From: Catenovulum sediminis
GTDB taxonomy: Bacteria; Pseudomonadota; Gammaproteobacteria; Enterobacterales; Alteromonadaceae
NCBI RefSeq assembly: GCF_040270295.1
Contig: NZ_JBELOE010000200.1
DNA length: 64,000 bases
Direction: 5' to 3' (one strand)
How positions within the stretch are numbered: position 1 is the first letter of the stretch; each line of letters starts with the position of its first letter. Below, one piece after another: positions 8,209-16,600 of the stretch. Made by a program: the position numbers and the translations under genes. The notes below the pieces were generated by a model, which made no database searches, had not been told where the DNA came from, and saw only the letters and a program-made list of their open reading frames with translations.

Positions 8209-9326
8209 TGGTTAATCCAGCAAGTTTTTGTGACAAATTAAGCCATTTTAACATTAATTTTTTTACCGGAGTGCCAGACTCTTTACTGAAATCTTTTTGT
8301 GCATATATCGAGCAAAAAATACCAAAAGAGCAGCATATAATCACGGCTAATGAAGGTAGTGCCATCGCCGTTGCAGCTGGACATTACCTAGGGTGTGGCC
8401 AACCAGCGCTTGTATATATGCAAAACTCAGGGTTAGGCAACGCTGTCAATCCTCTGGTTTCTCTAGCAGATGAAAAGGTTTATAGCATCCCAATGTTGAT
8501 GTTAATAGGTTGGAGAGGAAAACCTGGTGAACCTGATGAACCGCAGCATTTAAAGCAAGGGGAGATCACAAAAGCACAATTAGACATACTAGGTATTCCT
8601 TACAAAGTACTAACAGCAGGTTGTGATATAAGCTCCTTGCTTGAAGAATTATTAGAAGTTATGAATCGTAAAAAAATACCAGTAGCTTTGCTTGTAACGA
8701 AAAATACATTTCTAACTTATGCTACAACAAAAACGCCAAGCGCAGCATTAATGTCCAGAGAGGCGGCATTAGAAATAGTTATTGATGAGTTTGACCGACA
8801 AGATGTAATTGTTTCCACAACAGGAAAAGCATCAAGAGAGCTTTATGAATTACGGAAAAAGAGTAACTCACAGAAAGTAGATTTCTTAACTGTAGGAGCT
8901 ATGGGGCATACGGCATCTATAGGGTTAGGGATTGCCAAAGCTCAAAAAAATAAAAAAGTTGTGGTCATTGATGGTGATGGTTCTCTATTGATGCATATGG
9001 GAAGTATGGCAGTAATTGCACAACAAAAACTACCCAACTTAGTCCACATTGTAATGAATAACGGTTGTCATGAATCGGTAGGGGGGCAGAAAACGGTAGC
9101 AAAAGATATTTGTTTAGAGCAAATTGCAGTTGGGAGTGGATATGAGCAAATTCACACTGTGACTACTGTAGAAGAGTTAAAGCAGAGTATACTTAGTCTA
9201 AAGAAAGTGACAGGGACTCACTTTTTACAAATAATCATTAATTCAGATTCGCGTTCAAATTTAGGAAGGCCGACTAAAAGCCCAGTTGAAAATAAAGTCG
9301 CGTTTATGGATCAAACTATGGCCTAA
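8208..9326 (+). CDS. Phosphonopyruvate decarboxylase
   Basis: A 372-residue thiamine-diphosphate enzyme that drives phosphonate synthesis by decarboxylating phosphonopyruvate to phosphonoacetaldehyde. Visible marks are GVPDSLLK near residue 21, ANEGSAIAVAAGH with the cofactor-activating Glu near 47, the family-specific GEPDEPQH segment near 105, and the ThDP/Mg motif DGDGSLL through MNNGCHES near 255-290. Full length for Ppd/Fom2 proteins. Its ATG overlaps the mutase stop (TAATG), a common coupling arrangement for these two enzymes. Confidence 0.93.
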   Translation: MVNPASFCDKLSHFNINFFTGVPDSLLKSFCAYIEQKIPKEQHIITANEGSAIAVAAGHYLGCGQPALVYMQNSGLGNAVNPLVSLADEKVYSIPMLMLIGWRGKPGEPDEPQHLKQGEITKAQLDILGIPYKVLTAGCDISSLLEELLEVMNRKKIPVALLVTKNTFLTYATTKTPSAALMSREAALEIVIDEFDRQDVIVSTTGKASRELYELRKKSNSQKVDFLTVGAMGHTASIGLGIAKAQKNKKVVVIDGDGSLLMHMGSMAVIAQQKLPNLVHIVMNNGCHESVGGQKTVAKDICLEQIAVGSGYEQIHTVTTVEELKQSILSLKKVTGTHFLQIIINSDSRSNLGRPTKSPVENKVAFMDQTMA

Positions 9327-9345
9327 AGGTATTAAGTGACTGTAT

Positions 9346-10404
9346 ATGTTAGTCAGTAAAATAATTGAAACACGTGATTATGTAAAAACGTTAGCCGCAA
9401 TTGATACTGGTAACACTGTTCTTATTGTTAGTTCAAAAGGTTTTCAGTGTAGGGGGGAAATTGAACGAATTAAAACACAACTTAAAGAAAAAAACGTACT
9501 TGTGTGTTCGAATATAAGCTCTAATCCGCAGTTAGTTGATTTGCTTTCACTTATAGATAAATTCAAATCTCAACCAATTCACACTATTATTGCGATAGGC
9601 GGTGGTAGCGTCATAGACGCAGCTAAAGTGCTGAGTTTTGGGTTGGTGAGTAATAACAAGCATGAACTATTGTCTCTACTTGAGAAGGCAAGTTCAGAAC
9701 AATTACCGCATTTAGAGCTAATCACTATACCTACCACATCAGGAACTGGCTCTGAAGTAACGCCCTTTGCTACAGTATGGGATAGAGAATCAAATGCTAA
9801 GAAGTCTTTGTATGGTGTTTGTTCGGATATTGTCATTCTAGATCCTACACTCACAATCATGTTACCTAGAGATATAACTCTGTACTCTGGACTGGATACC
9901 CTTTCTCACGCTTTGGAATCATTATGGAATGTGAACAGAAATTTCATCAGTGAAGTGTACGCTGTTAGAGCAATTATATTGGTTTGTAATTATTTTCCTA
10001 TCGTATTGCGAGAACCTAATAATTTAGAAGCGCGTCAATTTATGCAACAGGCAGCTTTATTGGCTGGGCTTGCTATCTCTATCACTAAGACAGCAATTGC
10101 GCATGCTATCTCGTATCCTCTCACTCTTCATTTTTCAATGCCCCATGGACTCGCATGTGGTTTTACATTGCAGGCAATTTTAGCGTTAGTCAAATCTGAG
10201 GACTTAAAGTTTTTAGCGCCTCATGCCGATAAGGTAGTAGATTTGTTAAATTCGCTGTCTTTGAGGGATGAAGTTGCGAAATTTGCGAATAAAGCGCAAA
10301 TTATTGAAGCTTTAACTGTTGAGCTAAATACATCTAGAGCATCTAACTTCATATACTCAAAGACTGACAATCTTGTAAATTCAATTTTGAATAGCAGCCT
10401 TTAG
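9346..10404 (+). CDS. Iron-containing alcohol dehydrogenase, probable phosphonoacetaldehyde reductase
   Basis: A 352-residue group III alcohol dehydrogenase. The NAD(P)-binding GGGSVIDAAK segment lies near residue 84, TTSGTGSEVTP near 130, and the metal-binding histidines in LDTLSHALESLW and MPHGLACGF. Next to PEP mutase and the decarboxylase, this family (FomC/PhpC type) reduces phosphonoacetaldehyde to 2-hydroxyethylphosphonate. That is the expected product here, because no obvious class V AEP transaminase is in the window. The class III aminotransferase at the start of the window is an alternative route to 2-aminoethylphosphonate. Confidence 0.85.
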   Translation: MLVSKIIETRDYVKTLAAIDTGNTVLIVSSKGFQCRGEIERIKTQLKEKNVLVCSNISSNPQLVDLLSLIDKFKSQPIHTIIAIGGGSVIDAAKVLSFGLVSNNKHELLSLLEKASSEQLPHLELITIPTTSGTGSEVTPFATVWDRESNAKKSLYGVCSDIVILDPTLTIMLPRDITLYSGLDTLSHALESLWNVNRNFISEVYAVRAIILVCNYFPIVLREPNNLEARQFMQQAALLAGLAISITKTAIAHAISYPLTLHFSMPHGLACGFTLQAILALVKSEDLKFLAPHADKVVDLLNSLSLRDEVAKFANKAQIIEALTVELNTSRASNFIYSKTDNLVNSILNSSL

Positions 10405-10418
10405 ATATCGGGTTAAAC

Positions 10419-11321
10419 ATGACAATTAAAACGCTATTGTTCGGTGCTGGCGGAGGCGTTAGCACTTATCTAGAAAATAATCAAAATAGACATTACCTTG
10501 GTTTGTTGGATAATGATGAGAATAAAATTGGTACGAATATTGCTGGATTGGAAGTGTTTCCTCTCTCTATATTAAAAGTGATTGAATTTGATGAAATAGT
10601 ATTAACGACTCAGTGGGCTCTGGATGTGAAAAGACAACTGATTGAGCAACTTTATGTACCAGAATCGAAAATTGTAATCCCGCCCAAAAATAATCTCAAG
10701 AAAGCAGAACCTTTTTTTCACCAACCCACAAGGGATCTTGCTTTAGCTTTAATCTTTGAAATAAACAGTTTAGCGATAGATTTGAAAATACCTTTGGTTA
10801 TTGATTTTGGAACTCTGCTTGGTATGGTTCGGGAACAAGGCGTAATTAAATGGGATGATGATGTTGATTTTTCGTTGCCTATCGGGTTTGAGAATCAAAT
10901 GGAGCAACTTCTCAATAGATTTGTTTGCACAACTTCCTTATGTGTCAACTGGGTAATAGAAAAAAGCGTTGATAAACAAAATAAAACTCTGGGGTTTTTG
11001 TTACGTTTTACCAGTGGAAATTACGACTTCGTTGAATTCAAAACTTCTTTTAGTTTTAGAGAAATTCAGGGAGGTAATTCGGTACATTTACCTAGCTTGG
11101 GTATGTGGTTTGCTCCTAAAATATACTTTAACTCCTTTGAGTTACTGGAGGTAGGGCGAAATAAGCTGCAAGTGCCAACTGCTTACGAGGAGTATTTATC
11201 GTTTTTGTATGGCGATTGGTCAAAACCTAAAAAAGACATGCGGCTGTCAGACTATGAAAATATCAATAGTGTTTCATTTTATGACGTGAAAAATGCTGGT
11301 TTAAAAGTTGAAAGGCTTTGA
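10419..11321 (+). CDS. LicD-type phosphotransferase with N-terminal Rossmann-like module
   Basis: A 300-residue two-part protein. Residues 1-90 form a small Rossmann-like module (LLFGAGGGVSTYL, GLLDNDENKIG, FDEIVLTTQ) shared with four other island proteins. Residues 100-290 are a LicD/fukutin-family domain with the hallmark DFGTLLGMVREQG followed by KWDDDVDFSL. LicD proteins transfer phosphocholine from CDP-choline to glycans. Directly after the phosphonate genes, the natural inference is transfer of a CMP-activated phosphonate onto a sugar. No licA/licC choline genes are visible here. The domain call is firm; the donor is inferred. Confidence 0.85.
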   Translation: MTIKTLLFGAGGGVSTYLENNQNRHYLGLLDNDENKIGTNIAGLEVFPLSILKVIEFDEIVLTTQWALDVKRQLIEQLYVPESKIVIPPKNNLKKAEPFFHQPTRDLALALIFEINSLAIDLKIPLVIDFGTLLGMVREQGVIKWDDDVDFSLPIGFENQMEQLLNRFVCTTSLCVNWVIEKSVDKQNKTLGFLLRFTSGNYDFVEFKTSFSFREIQGGNSVHLPSLGMWFAPKIYFNSFELLEVGRNKLQVPTAYEEYLSFLYGDWSKPKKDMRLSDYENINSVSFYDVKNAGLKVERL

Positions 11322-11356
11322 AATCAAGCTAAAGAGGATACTAAGGTGTTCATAGT

Positions 11357-12544
11357 ATGATCGATATCCTAAGTAAAGTTGTACCTATTCCCGCATCCGC
11401 GTTGCGATACAAGCGCTTTTTTTTATTTGGCAATGGGGGCTTTGCACAACGTTTAGCGCAGTCTTTTGGTGAAAATATTTTAGGGGTTGTCGATTACTTC
11501 AATTATAGGGACAGTTTTTTAGGGGGGAAAAAGTATAAAACATTCGCGCCTAGCGAGGTCGGTGGTGTTGTTGTTTTAGGGACAGGTAACGGATCGTATC
11601 AGTACAACCAATTGAAAGCATTAAGACCATTTTCTGATAGGTTGGATAGAATCTACATAATCGACGAGTATATGTCGAAGCGAAATATACACAAATGCCC
11701 AGTAGAGCAAAGCATATTACTCTTAGAACATGCTGATGGGGTGATTCGGCATGAGAAGCATCTTGTAGCGTTAAAGAATTACTGCTCGACTCAGGGGCGA
11801 CAAATTGTTTCAATTTGTCCCAATACACTAATGTATTATTCCGATTATTTAGAATGTCCAAGTACTCTAATTTGGGGGGGGCAAAGAGAGTTGTATAAGT
11901 CCATTGACTTGCTTATGCGCGGTTGTAGCAAATCGTTTGTTGAGTATGGTTTTTTCCCTCAATCTAAGCATATCTATTTGGATCGCTTGGGAGTTAATCA
12001 TGAATGTAGTTTAATGACAGACGATTTATCCTGGGTTGAAAATTACCATTTTGAGAAATTGAAGAACGTTAAAGCGCGCTTTTTAGATAGATTTAAGTAT
12101 CGGGGGGGGGAATATGTGTTAGTCCCCTTGCAGGTTCCAGATGATGCAAATGTAGTTAATACTTCTCGATTTGTTAGCGGAATGCAGGAATTTATAGATT
12201 ATATTATAAATTACTACCCCTCGAACCAGAGAATATTGTTCAAGCCGCATCCCAAAGATCCGAATAAGAATAGTTACAGTTATCATGGTAGAGATGTATC
12301 AGAGTTGCCTTTTTTAGTCTTATTAGAGAGCGCTATACATGTTCATGGCATAACTTCCAGTACGTTATACGAGTCTGTATTGGCTGGGGTCGATGTTTTG
12401 TCGGAAGGCGTTTCCTTGTTAAACAAGCATAAGTCTAGATTGAAGTCCTTACTTGCTGCAATGGTTGATCGTCAGGTTGAAATTGATGAAATCGATATTG
12501 GTGATACATTGAAGCGCTATTCCAATTTACTGTTAGACGTATAG
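11357..12544 (+). CDS. KpsS/KpsC-like glycosyltransferase with N-terminal Rossmann-like module
   Basis: 395 residues. Residues 15-105 contain the recurring island module (FFLFGNGGFAQRL, GVVDYF, VVVLGTG). The rest resembles the capsule_synth (KpsS/KpsC, Kdo-transferase) group: VLVPLQVPDDANV near 258, RILFKPHPKDP near 296 and VHGITSSTLYESVLAG near 335, the GT-B-like nucleotide-sugar pocket. It probably adds a sugar to the island glycan. The gene contains a G8 and a G9 tract at Gly-Gly codons, both in frame. The family is inferred from motifs; donor and acceptor are unknown. Confidence 0.65.
   Translation: MIDILSKVVPIPASALRYKRFFLFGNGGFAQRLAQSFGENILGVVDYFNYRDSFLGGKKYKTFAPSEVGGVVVLGTGNGSYQYNQLKALRPFSDRLDRIYIIDEYMSKRNIHKCPVEQSILLLEHADGVIRHEKHLVALKNYCSTQGRQIVSICPNTLMYYSDYLECPSTLIWGGQRELYKSIDLLMRGCSKSFVEYGFFPQSKHIYLDRLGVNHECSLMTDDLSWVENYHFEKLKNVKARFLDRFKYRGGEYVLVPLQVPDDANVVNTSRFVSGMQEFIDYIINYYPSNQRILFKPHPKDPNKNSYSYHGRDVSELPFLVLLESAIHVHGITSSTLYESVLAGVDVLSEGVSLLNKHKSRLKSLLAAMVDRQVEIDEIDIGDTLKRYSNLLLDV
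11874..11881 (+). repeat. G8 homopolymer tract in glycosyltransferase gene
   Basis: Eight G bases spanning Trp173-Gly174-Gly175. In frame as assembled; a one-base slip would truncate the protein before the putative nucleotide-sugar site. Confidence 0.8.
12102..12110 (+). repeat. G9 homopolymer tract in the same glycosyltransferase gene
   Basis: Nine G bases spanning Arg249-Gly250-Gly251-Glu252. This second long tract in one gene is in frame as assembled. Confidence 0.85.
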
Positions 12545-12598
12545 TAATGTCTTATTGTGTTTGTGAATAATTAACTAATTGAAAATTAAATGGCATAG

Positions 12599-13753
12599 AT
12601 GAACTCAAATATTATTGCAGGCAAAAAATGTATCGTTGTAGCGCCCTCAGGATATTTAAAGGGACGGGGTAGCATATCTAAAAAATTTATAGAATCCTTC
12701 GATTTAGTTGTGAAAACAACAGATATGTGTGAAATGTATGATCCTAATTTCGAATTAGGGAGTCGTTGTGATATTTGGTACGGGATGCCCTGTGCATCAA
12801 ATGGTTGGCGTGTGGATCTTGAAAAATTGCAAAGTCAGTCTGTCCAATTAATGAAATTACAACCTTGTATCAAAGATTACCAGGCAACTTGGAACCGATA
12901 TATTGATTGGTTTGAAAAACAAAAACATAGTATTAGGTATGAATTTTCGAATGTGGAATTTTATCAGCAGTTGGTTCAACAATTAGAGGGAATACCCTTC
13001 TCGGGTATTTTTGCAATTGCCGATTTATTGAATGAAGGTGCAGAACAGGTCTATGCATATGGGTTTGACTTTTATCGCTCAGGATATTTTATTGATTTGA
13101 TTATGGGAGATGGAGCGTTCAATAACATTTGGCATAAACCAAGTGCTCAACTTAAGTACCTTAATAAATTGTTGGAAAATCCAAAGTTTGATTGTGATTT
13201 AAATCTTAAATCAATTTTATCGGAAAACCCTGAAAATAATGAAAAACTGGTTGATTTAGATATATTACTTGAAGCTGAATGTCGACATTTTCAGCAACTG
13301 TCTCGATTTAACAAAATATTATTGTTCCGAACTTGCACAGAAAACGTATTTGAAAAAATTTATTTTTCTTTGACCAAATGCAGTCCACCTAACTTGATTG
13401 ACATTGTATGTTCAGCTGAATTTCAATCAAGAGAGTTTTTGAGTGAAAGTCAGGTTTTTGCGATTCCAACTCATGACTCATTGGATTTAAAGCAACTGAA
13501 ACGGTTAAAAATTGAGAACAATTATGACACATTTATTGTACCTTATAACGGAGCGCAAATTTTAACGTATTTGGATATATTTAAGTATATTCTTTACTTA
13601 GGGGGTGAGGAAGTACTACTAGTTTCAACTCGTGGCAGTGTGAAACGGCTGGAGAATCTTGAGCAAGTGTGTGAAGAAATTCAAGAGTATGCAGAATATA
13701 GGGCTCGTTTCAGTTTATTGAAAGAAAAATACGATCGGAAATATGCATTGTGA
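12599..13753 (+). CDS. Sialyltransferase-like (GT29-type) glycosyltransferase, putative
   Basis: 384 residues. The N-terminal pattern CIVVAPSGYLKGRG, then FIESFDLVVKTT near 38, resembles the L-motif of GT29 sialyltransferase-like proteins (glycine-rich loop, then a segment ending in V(V/I)(R/K)). A second region, GIFAIADLLNEGAEQVYAYGFDFYRSG, fits the later nucleotide-binding part. The C-terminal 180 residues look like a separate alpha/beta domain of unknown role. It probably transfers a sugar or sugar acid in the cytoplasm. Other glycosyltransferase or Maf/DUF115-like families are alternatives. Confidence 0.5.
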   Translation: MNSNIIAGKKCIVVAPSGYLKGRGSISKKFIESFDLVVKTTDMCEMYDPNFELGSRCDIWYGMPCASNGWRVDLEKLQSQSVQLMKLQPCIKDYQATWNRYIDWFEKQKHSIRYEFSNVEFYQQLVQQLEGIPFSGIFAIADLLNEGAEQVYAYGFDFYRSGYFIDLIMGDGAFNNIWHKPSAQLKYLNKLLENPKFDCDLNLKSILSENPENNEKLVDLDILLEAECRHFQQLSRFNKILLFRTCTENVFEKIYFSLTKCSPPNLIDIVCSAEFQSREFLSESQVFAIPTHDSLDLKQLKRLKIENNYDTFIVPYNGAQILTYLDIFKYILYLGGEEVLLVSTRGSVKRLENLEQVCEEIQEYAEYRARFSLLKEKYDRKYAL

Positions 13754-13760
13754 GACTTAA

Positions 13761-14903
13761 ATGAATAAATATACAAACAAAGCACTATATGTAGGTTGTG
13801 GTAATGATAGGCGGGAAGGTTTCTTACACAGTGATACTCGTGATATCGAAGGGATTGATTTCGTATGTCCAGCCTGGGAAATTTCAAAATTTTGTCAGAA
13901 CCTAACAGAAATTTATTCGAGGCACATGTTAGAGCACTTAACTTCAATGGAAGCGGATACCGCGTTAAACGATTGGTATAAAGCATTGGCGATAGGCGGT
14001 ACTCTTCGCATTATTGTCCCTAATATGGATTTTCATATTAAGCAGTGGTTGGAAGCAGAGTGGAATGAGGAAACATTAAGAGATCCTAAATCTAATGCGC
14101 GGTATGGTTTTGCCGGTTTGTGGGGTTGGCAACGAGAATGCAATCCAACTCAAAAAGATTATAACCAGGATTATTGGGATGTTCATAAATCAGGATATAA
14201 CCAAAAAAGGTTAAGTTTTTTGCTTAAGCGAGCTGGGTTTGTAGATGTGCATACAGAAGTAAAGAATGATGTACATTTGGTTGCAACGGCTAGAAAAATT
14301 ATGAATAAAGGAGAGCGACAAGTATCTCCAACGATAGAAAATATCCGCCATGATCATTTGAATAGGTATTATTTCGCGAGTGAATATATTAAGCAATATA
14401 AGCCAAATCACATATTGGATTTAGCTTGCGGTATTGGTTATGGCGCTAAACTTCTCGCTGAAGTAACAAATGCTAAAGTAACGGGTATAGATATTGATGA
14501 AGGTGCTATCTGCTATGCTAAACAGCACTATCAGACCGACACTACAAGTTTCCTGTGTCAAGATGTGTTGAGTATGTATCAATATTCTGAACAATATGAT
14601 GCAATAGTGTCGTTTGAAACGATCGAACATATTAAAAGTGACTTATTGCTTTTACAAATACTTTTTCAGCAATTGAGGAAAGGTGGAGTATTTATTTGCT
14701 CTACTCCAAATCAAAGTGTTATACCATTTAATAAAGAAAAATATAAGTATCACATACGACACTATACTGTAGATGAAATTATTGATTTGGTCTCGCGAGC
14801 AGGATTTAGAAATATTGAAGTATACACTCAAAAAGACGTTAAAAGCGGAACAGTGCAACTGGGTCGAGATGGGTGTTTTACAATTTTGGTTTGTAAAAAA
14901 TAA
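13761..14903 (+). CDS. Tandem (two-domain) SAM-dependent methyltransferase
   Basis: A 380-residue protein containing two methyltransferase domains. Residues 1-175 are of the 'predicted SAM-dependent methyltransferase' type (LYVGCGNDRREGFLHSD, then RHMLEHL and IVPNMDF). Residues about 190-380 form a second complete class I domain (ILDLACGIGYGAKLL near 219, GIDID, YDAIVSFETIEHI, GGVFICSTP). Two different sites on the glycan may be methylated, or the first domain may be structural. It begins seven bases after the preceding stop. Confidence 0.8.
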   Translation: MNKYTNKALYVGCGNDRREGFLHSDTRDIEGIDFVCPAWEISKFCQNLTEIYSRHMLEHLTSMEADTALNDWYKALAIGGTLRIIVPNMDFHIKQWLEAEWNEETLRDPKSNARYGFAGLWGWQRECNPTQKDYNQDYWDVHKSGYNQKRLSFLLKRAGFVDVHTEVKNDVHLVATARKIMNKGERQVSPTIENIRHDHLNRYYFASEYIKQYKPNHILDLACGIGYGAKLLAEVTNAKVTGIDIDEGAICYAKQHYQTDTTSFLCQDVLSMYQYSEQYDAIVSFETIEHIKSDLLLLQILFQQLRKGGVFICSTPNQSVIPFNKEKYKYHIRHYTVDEIIDLVSRAGFRNIEVYTQKDVKSGTVQLGRDGCFTILVCKK

Positions 14904-14924
14904 GGTACTTGGAATAGAAGTAAT

Positions 14925-16592
14925 ATGAGAAGTACCATCAAACATATTCGAAATGCTTTCAATTTTTTAAGTGTAAATACTAATTACAAATACTTTAAAA
15001 ATCAGTTAATCCAAAAAGTTGGTGTACTAAATCAGCAAAAGAAAATTACAAGTAAAAAAAGATTGCTGGCAGTGTATGATTTTTTAGAACTCCCTTATAC
15101 CTCTGATATATGTGTGTTTTTAATGAATGCTGACGCAGAGAGAAGACTACAAGGGTGTGAAAAGATGGATGTCATGTTTGTCACCTGCAGTGAAATTCCC
15201 GCAAATCCAAATTATGAAAAAAGAATAAATAATGAAAATTATAGGCATCTTATACATAATTTAGGCATTGAATATCTTAGAATGTTCGACAATGTGGGGA
15301 GTTTTTTTTTAATAGATGGTCGCAACCAGTCAATTGAATTATTTAATTTATTAAAGTGTCATTCTTTTGTTTTCCCTCAAGACTACAACCCTAATTATCC
15401 TTTTGAAAGGTCTACAATTTTCGAACGACCTTTAATACATCATTCTGTGAATATTTCTTGTTTATCTAAAAAAGACCGTAGTTATAATGCATTAAGGCCT
15501 CCTAAACAAGCTTTGCAATTAGCGCAAAAATGGATAATGAATCATGTTTATCCAAAAATCCCTATAACTATTACTTTAAGAGAGAGTCAAAATACAGACC
15601 CAGAGCGTTCCAATAGTTTGGCTGAGTGGCAAAAGTTAGTCGACGCATTCAAAGATGACGAACGTTATAAATTTATAGTATTGAGAGACTATTATAATTT
15701 GTATGATGATGAATGCATAGTTGGGAAGAATGTAGTGTATTGTAATGAGGCTGTTATTTCTTTAACTTTTAGAGCAGCTTTACATGAACTAGCGACTCTG
15801 AACCTGTTTATTCCAAATGGAGTTAATGTGGTTTCGCTGTTTTCAAACAAAACACGTTACATCAAATTTAAAATTTTGACACCAGGGGTTCACGTGACTT
15901 CAGAGTACATAGTCAAAGGTACTTCTGGGTTAAATGTTGGTGAGCAGTGGGCCGGATCTACTAAATATCAGCGGATGGTATGGTGCAATGATGATTTTGA
16001 GGTGTTGTTTAGAGAAACAAATCAAATGTTAAGTATCCTAGACGAGGATGAGCAGTTGATTCCAAAATTTTATGACTCGAAGGTTTGCAATGAAAATAAT
16101 AGTGGCTTGAGTGATAAATGTGAGCTGATGCACTCTAAAAAGGTAGAGCAAAAGTTAAAAAGTGTTATCTCGGTAAGAACGCCCATATCATATTACATAA
16201 AAGTTTTTAAAGCTTTATATTATTTTAGGTTATTAAAGTTTTTCTACTGTACTCTTTTTAATAGACACCCTTATAAAGTGCTATCCCAAAGAGAAATAAA
16301 ACCTAACGAAGCTTTAGTGTTTTATGGTTATGGCACAGTCACTCAGGCTTTGATTAAAGCTTACCGAGAGCAGACTATTGCCATCGTTGACAAAAATATA
16401 AATGTTGCAGAGCAATGTAAACACAACGATATAAGTGTAGAGCCGATAAATGCATTATCTGTCCTGAATTTTGATTATCTTGTAGTGACTCCTCAAGGAA
16501 GGGAACTCGACATTATTGAAGACTTAAGTAAGTCATTCAATATTCCGAAAAATAAATTTTTAGTTGCTTCTGATATGGCGTATAGACCTTAA
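14925..16592 (+). CDS. Large glycan-modifying protein, possible GT-B glycosyltransferase, with C-terminal Rossmann-like module
   Basis: A 555-residue protein that I do not recognise with certainty. Residues about 190-400 have the alternating alpha/beta character of a GT-B enzyme (ITITLRESQNTDPERSN near 215, FIVLRDYYNLYDDE, LFIPNGVNVVSLFSN). The last 95 residues are the module seen in four other island proteins (LVFYGYGTVTQAL, AIVDKNINVAEQ, FDYLVVTPQG), here at the C terminus instead of the N terminus. It is unusually AT-rich, with long Lys/Asn stretches. A glycosyltransferase or flagellin-modifying role is inferred from context only. Confidence 0.45.
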   Translation: MRSTIKHIRNAFNFLSVNTNYKYFKNQLIQKVGVLNQQKKITSKKRLLAVYDFLELPYTSDICVFLMNADAERRLQGCEKMDVMFVTCSEIPANPNYEKRINNENYRHLIHNLGIEYLRMFDNVGSFFLIDGRNQSIELFNLLKCHSFVFPQDYNPNYPFERSTIFERPLIHHSVNISCLSKKDRSYNALRPPKQALQLAQKWIMNHVYPKIPITITLRESQNTDPERSNSLAEWQKLVDAFKDDERYKFIVLRDYYNLYDDECIVGKNVVYCNEAVISLTFRAALHELATLNLFIPNGVNVVSLFSNKTRYIKFKILTPGVHVTSEYIVKGTSGLNVGEQWAGSTKYQRMVWCNDDFEVLFRETNQMLSILDEDEQLIPKFYDSKVCNENNSGLSDKCELMHSKKVEQKLKSVISVRTPISYYIKVFKALYYFRLLKFFYCTLFNRHPYKVLSQREIKPNEALVFYGYGTVTQALIKAYREQTIAIVDKNINVAEQCKHNDISVEPINALSVLNFDYLVVTPQGRELDIIEDLSKSFNIPKNKFLVASDMAYRP

Positions 16593-16600
16593 AAACATAG

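Noticed and set aside
5140..11321. A full fosfomycin (antibiotic) gene cluster
   Set aside because: Only the early steps are represented. No epoxidase (Fom4/Psf4 type) or FomA/FomB-like kinases were seen, and LicD plus glycan genes surround the block.
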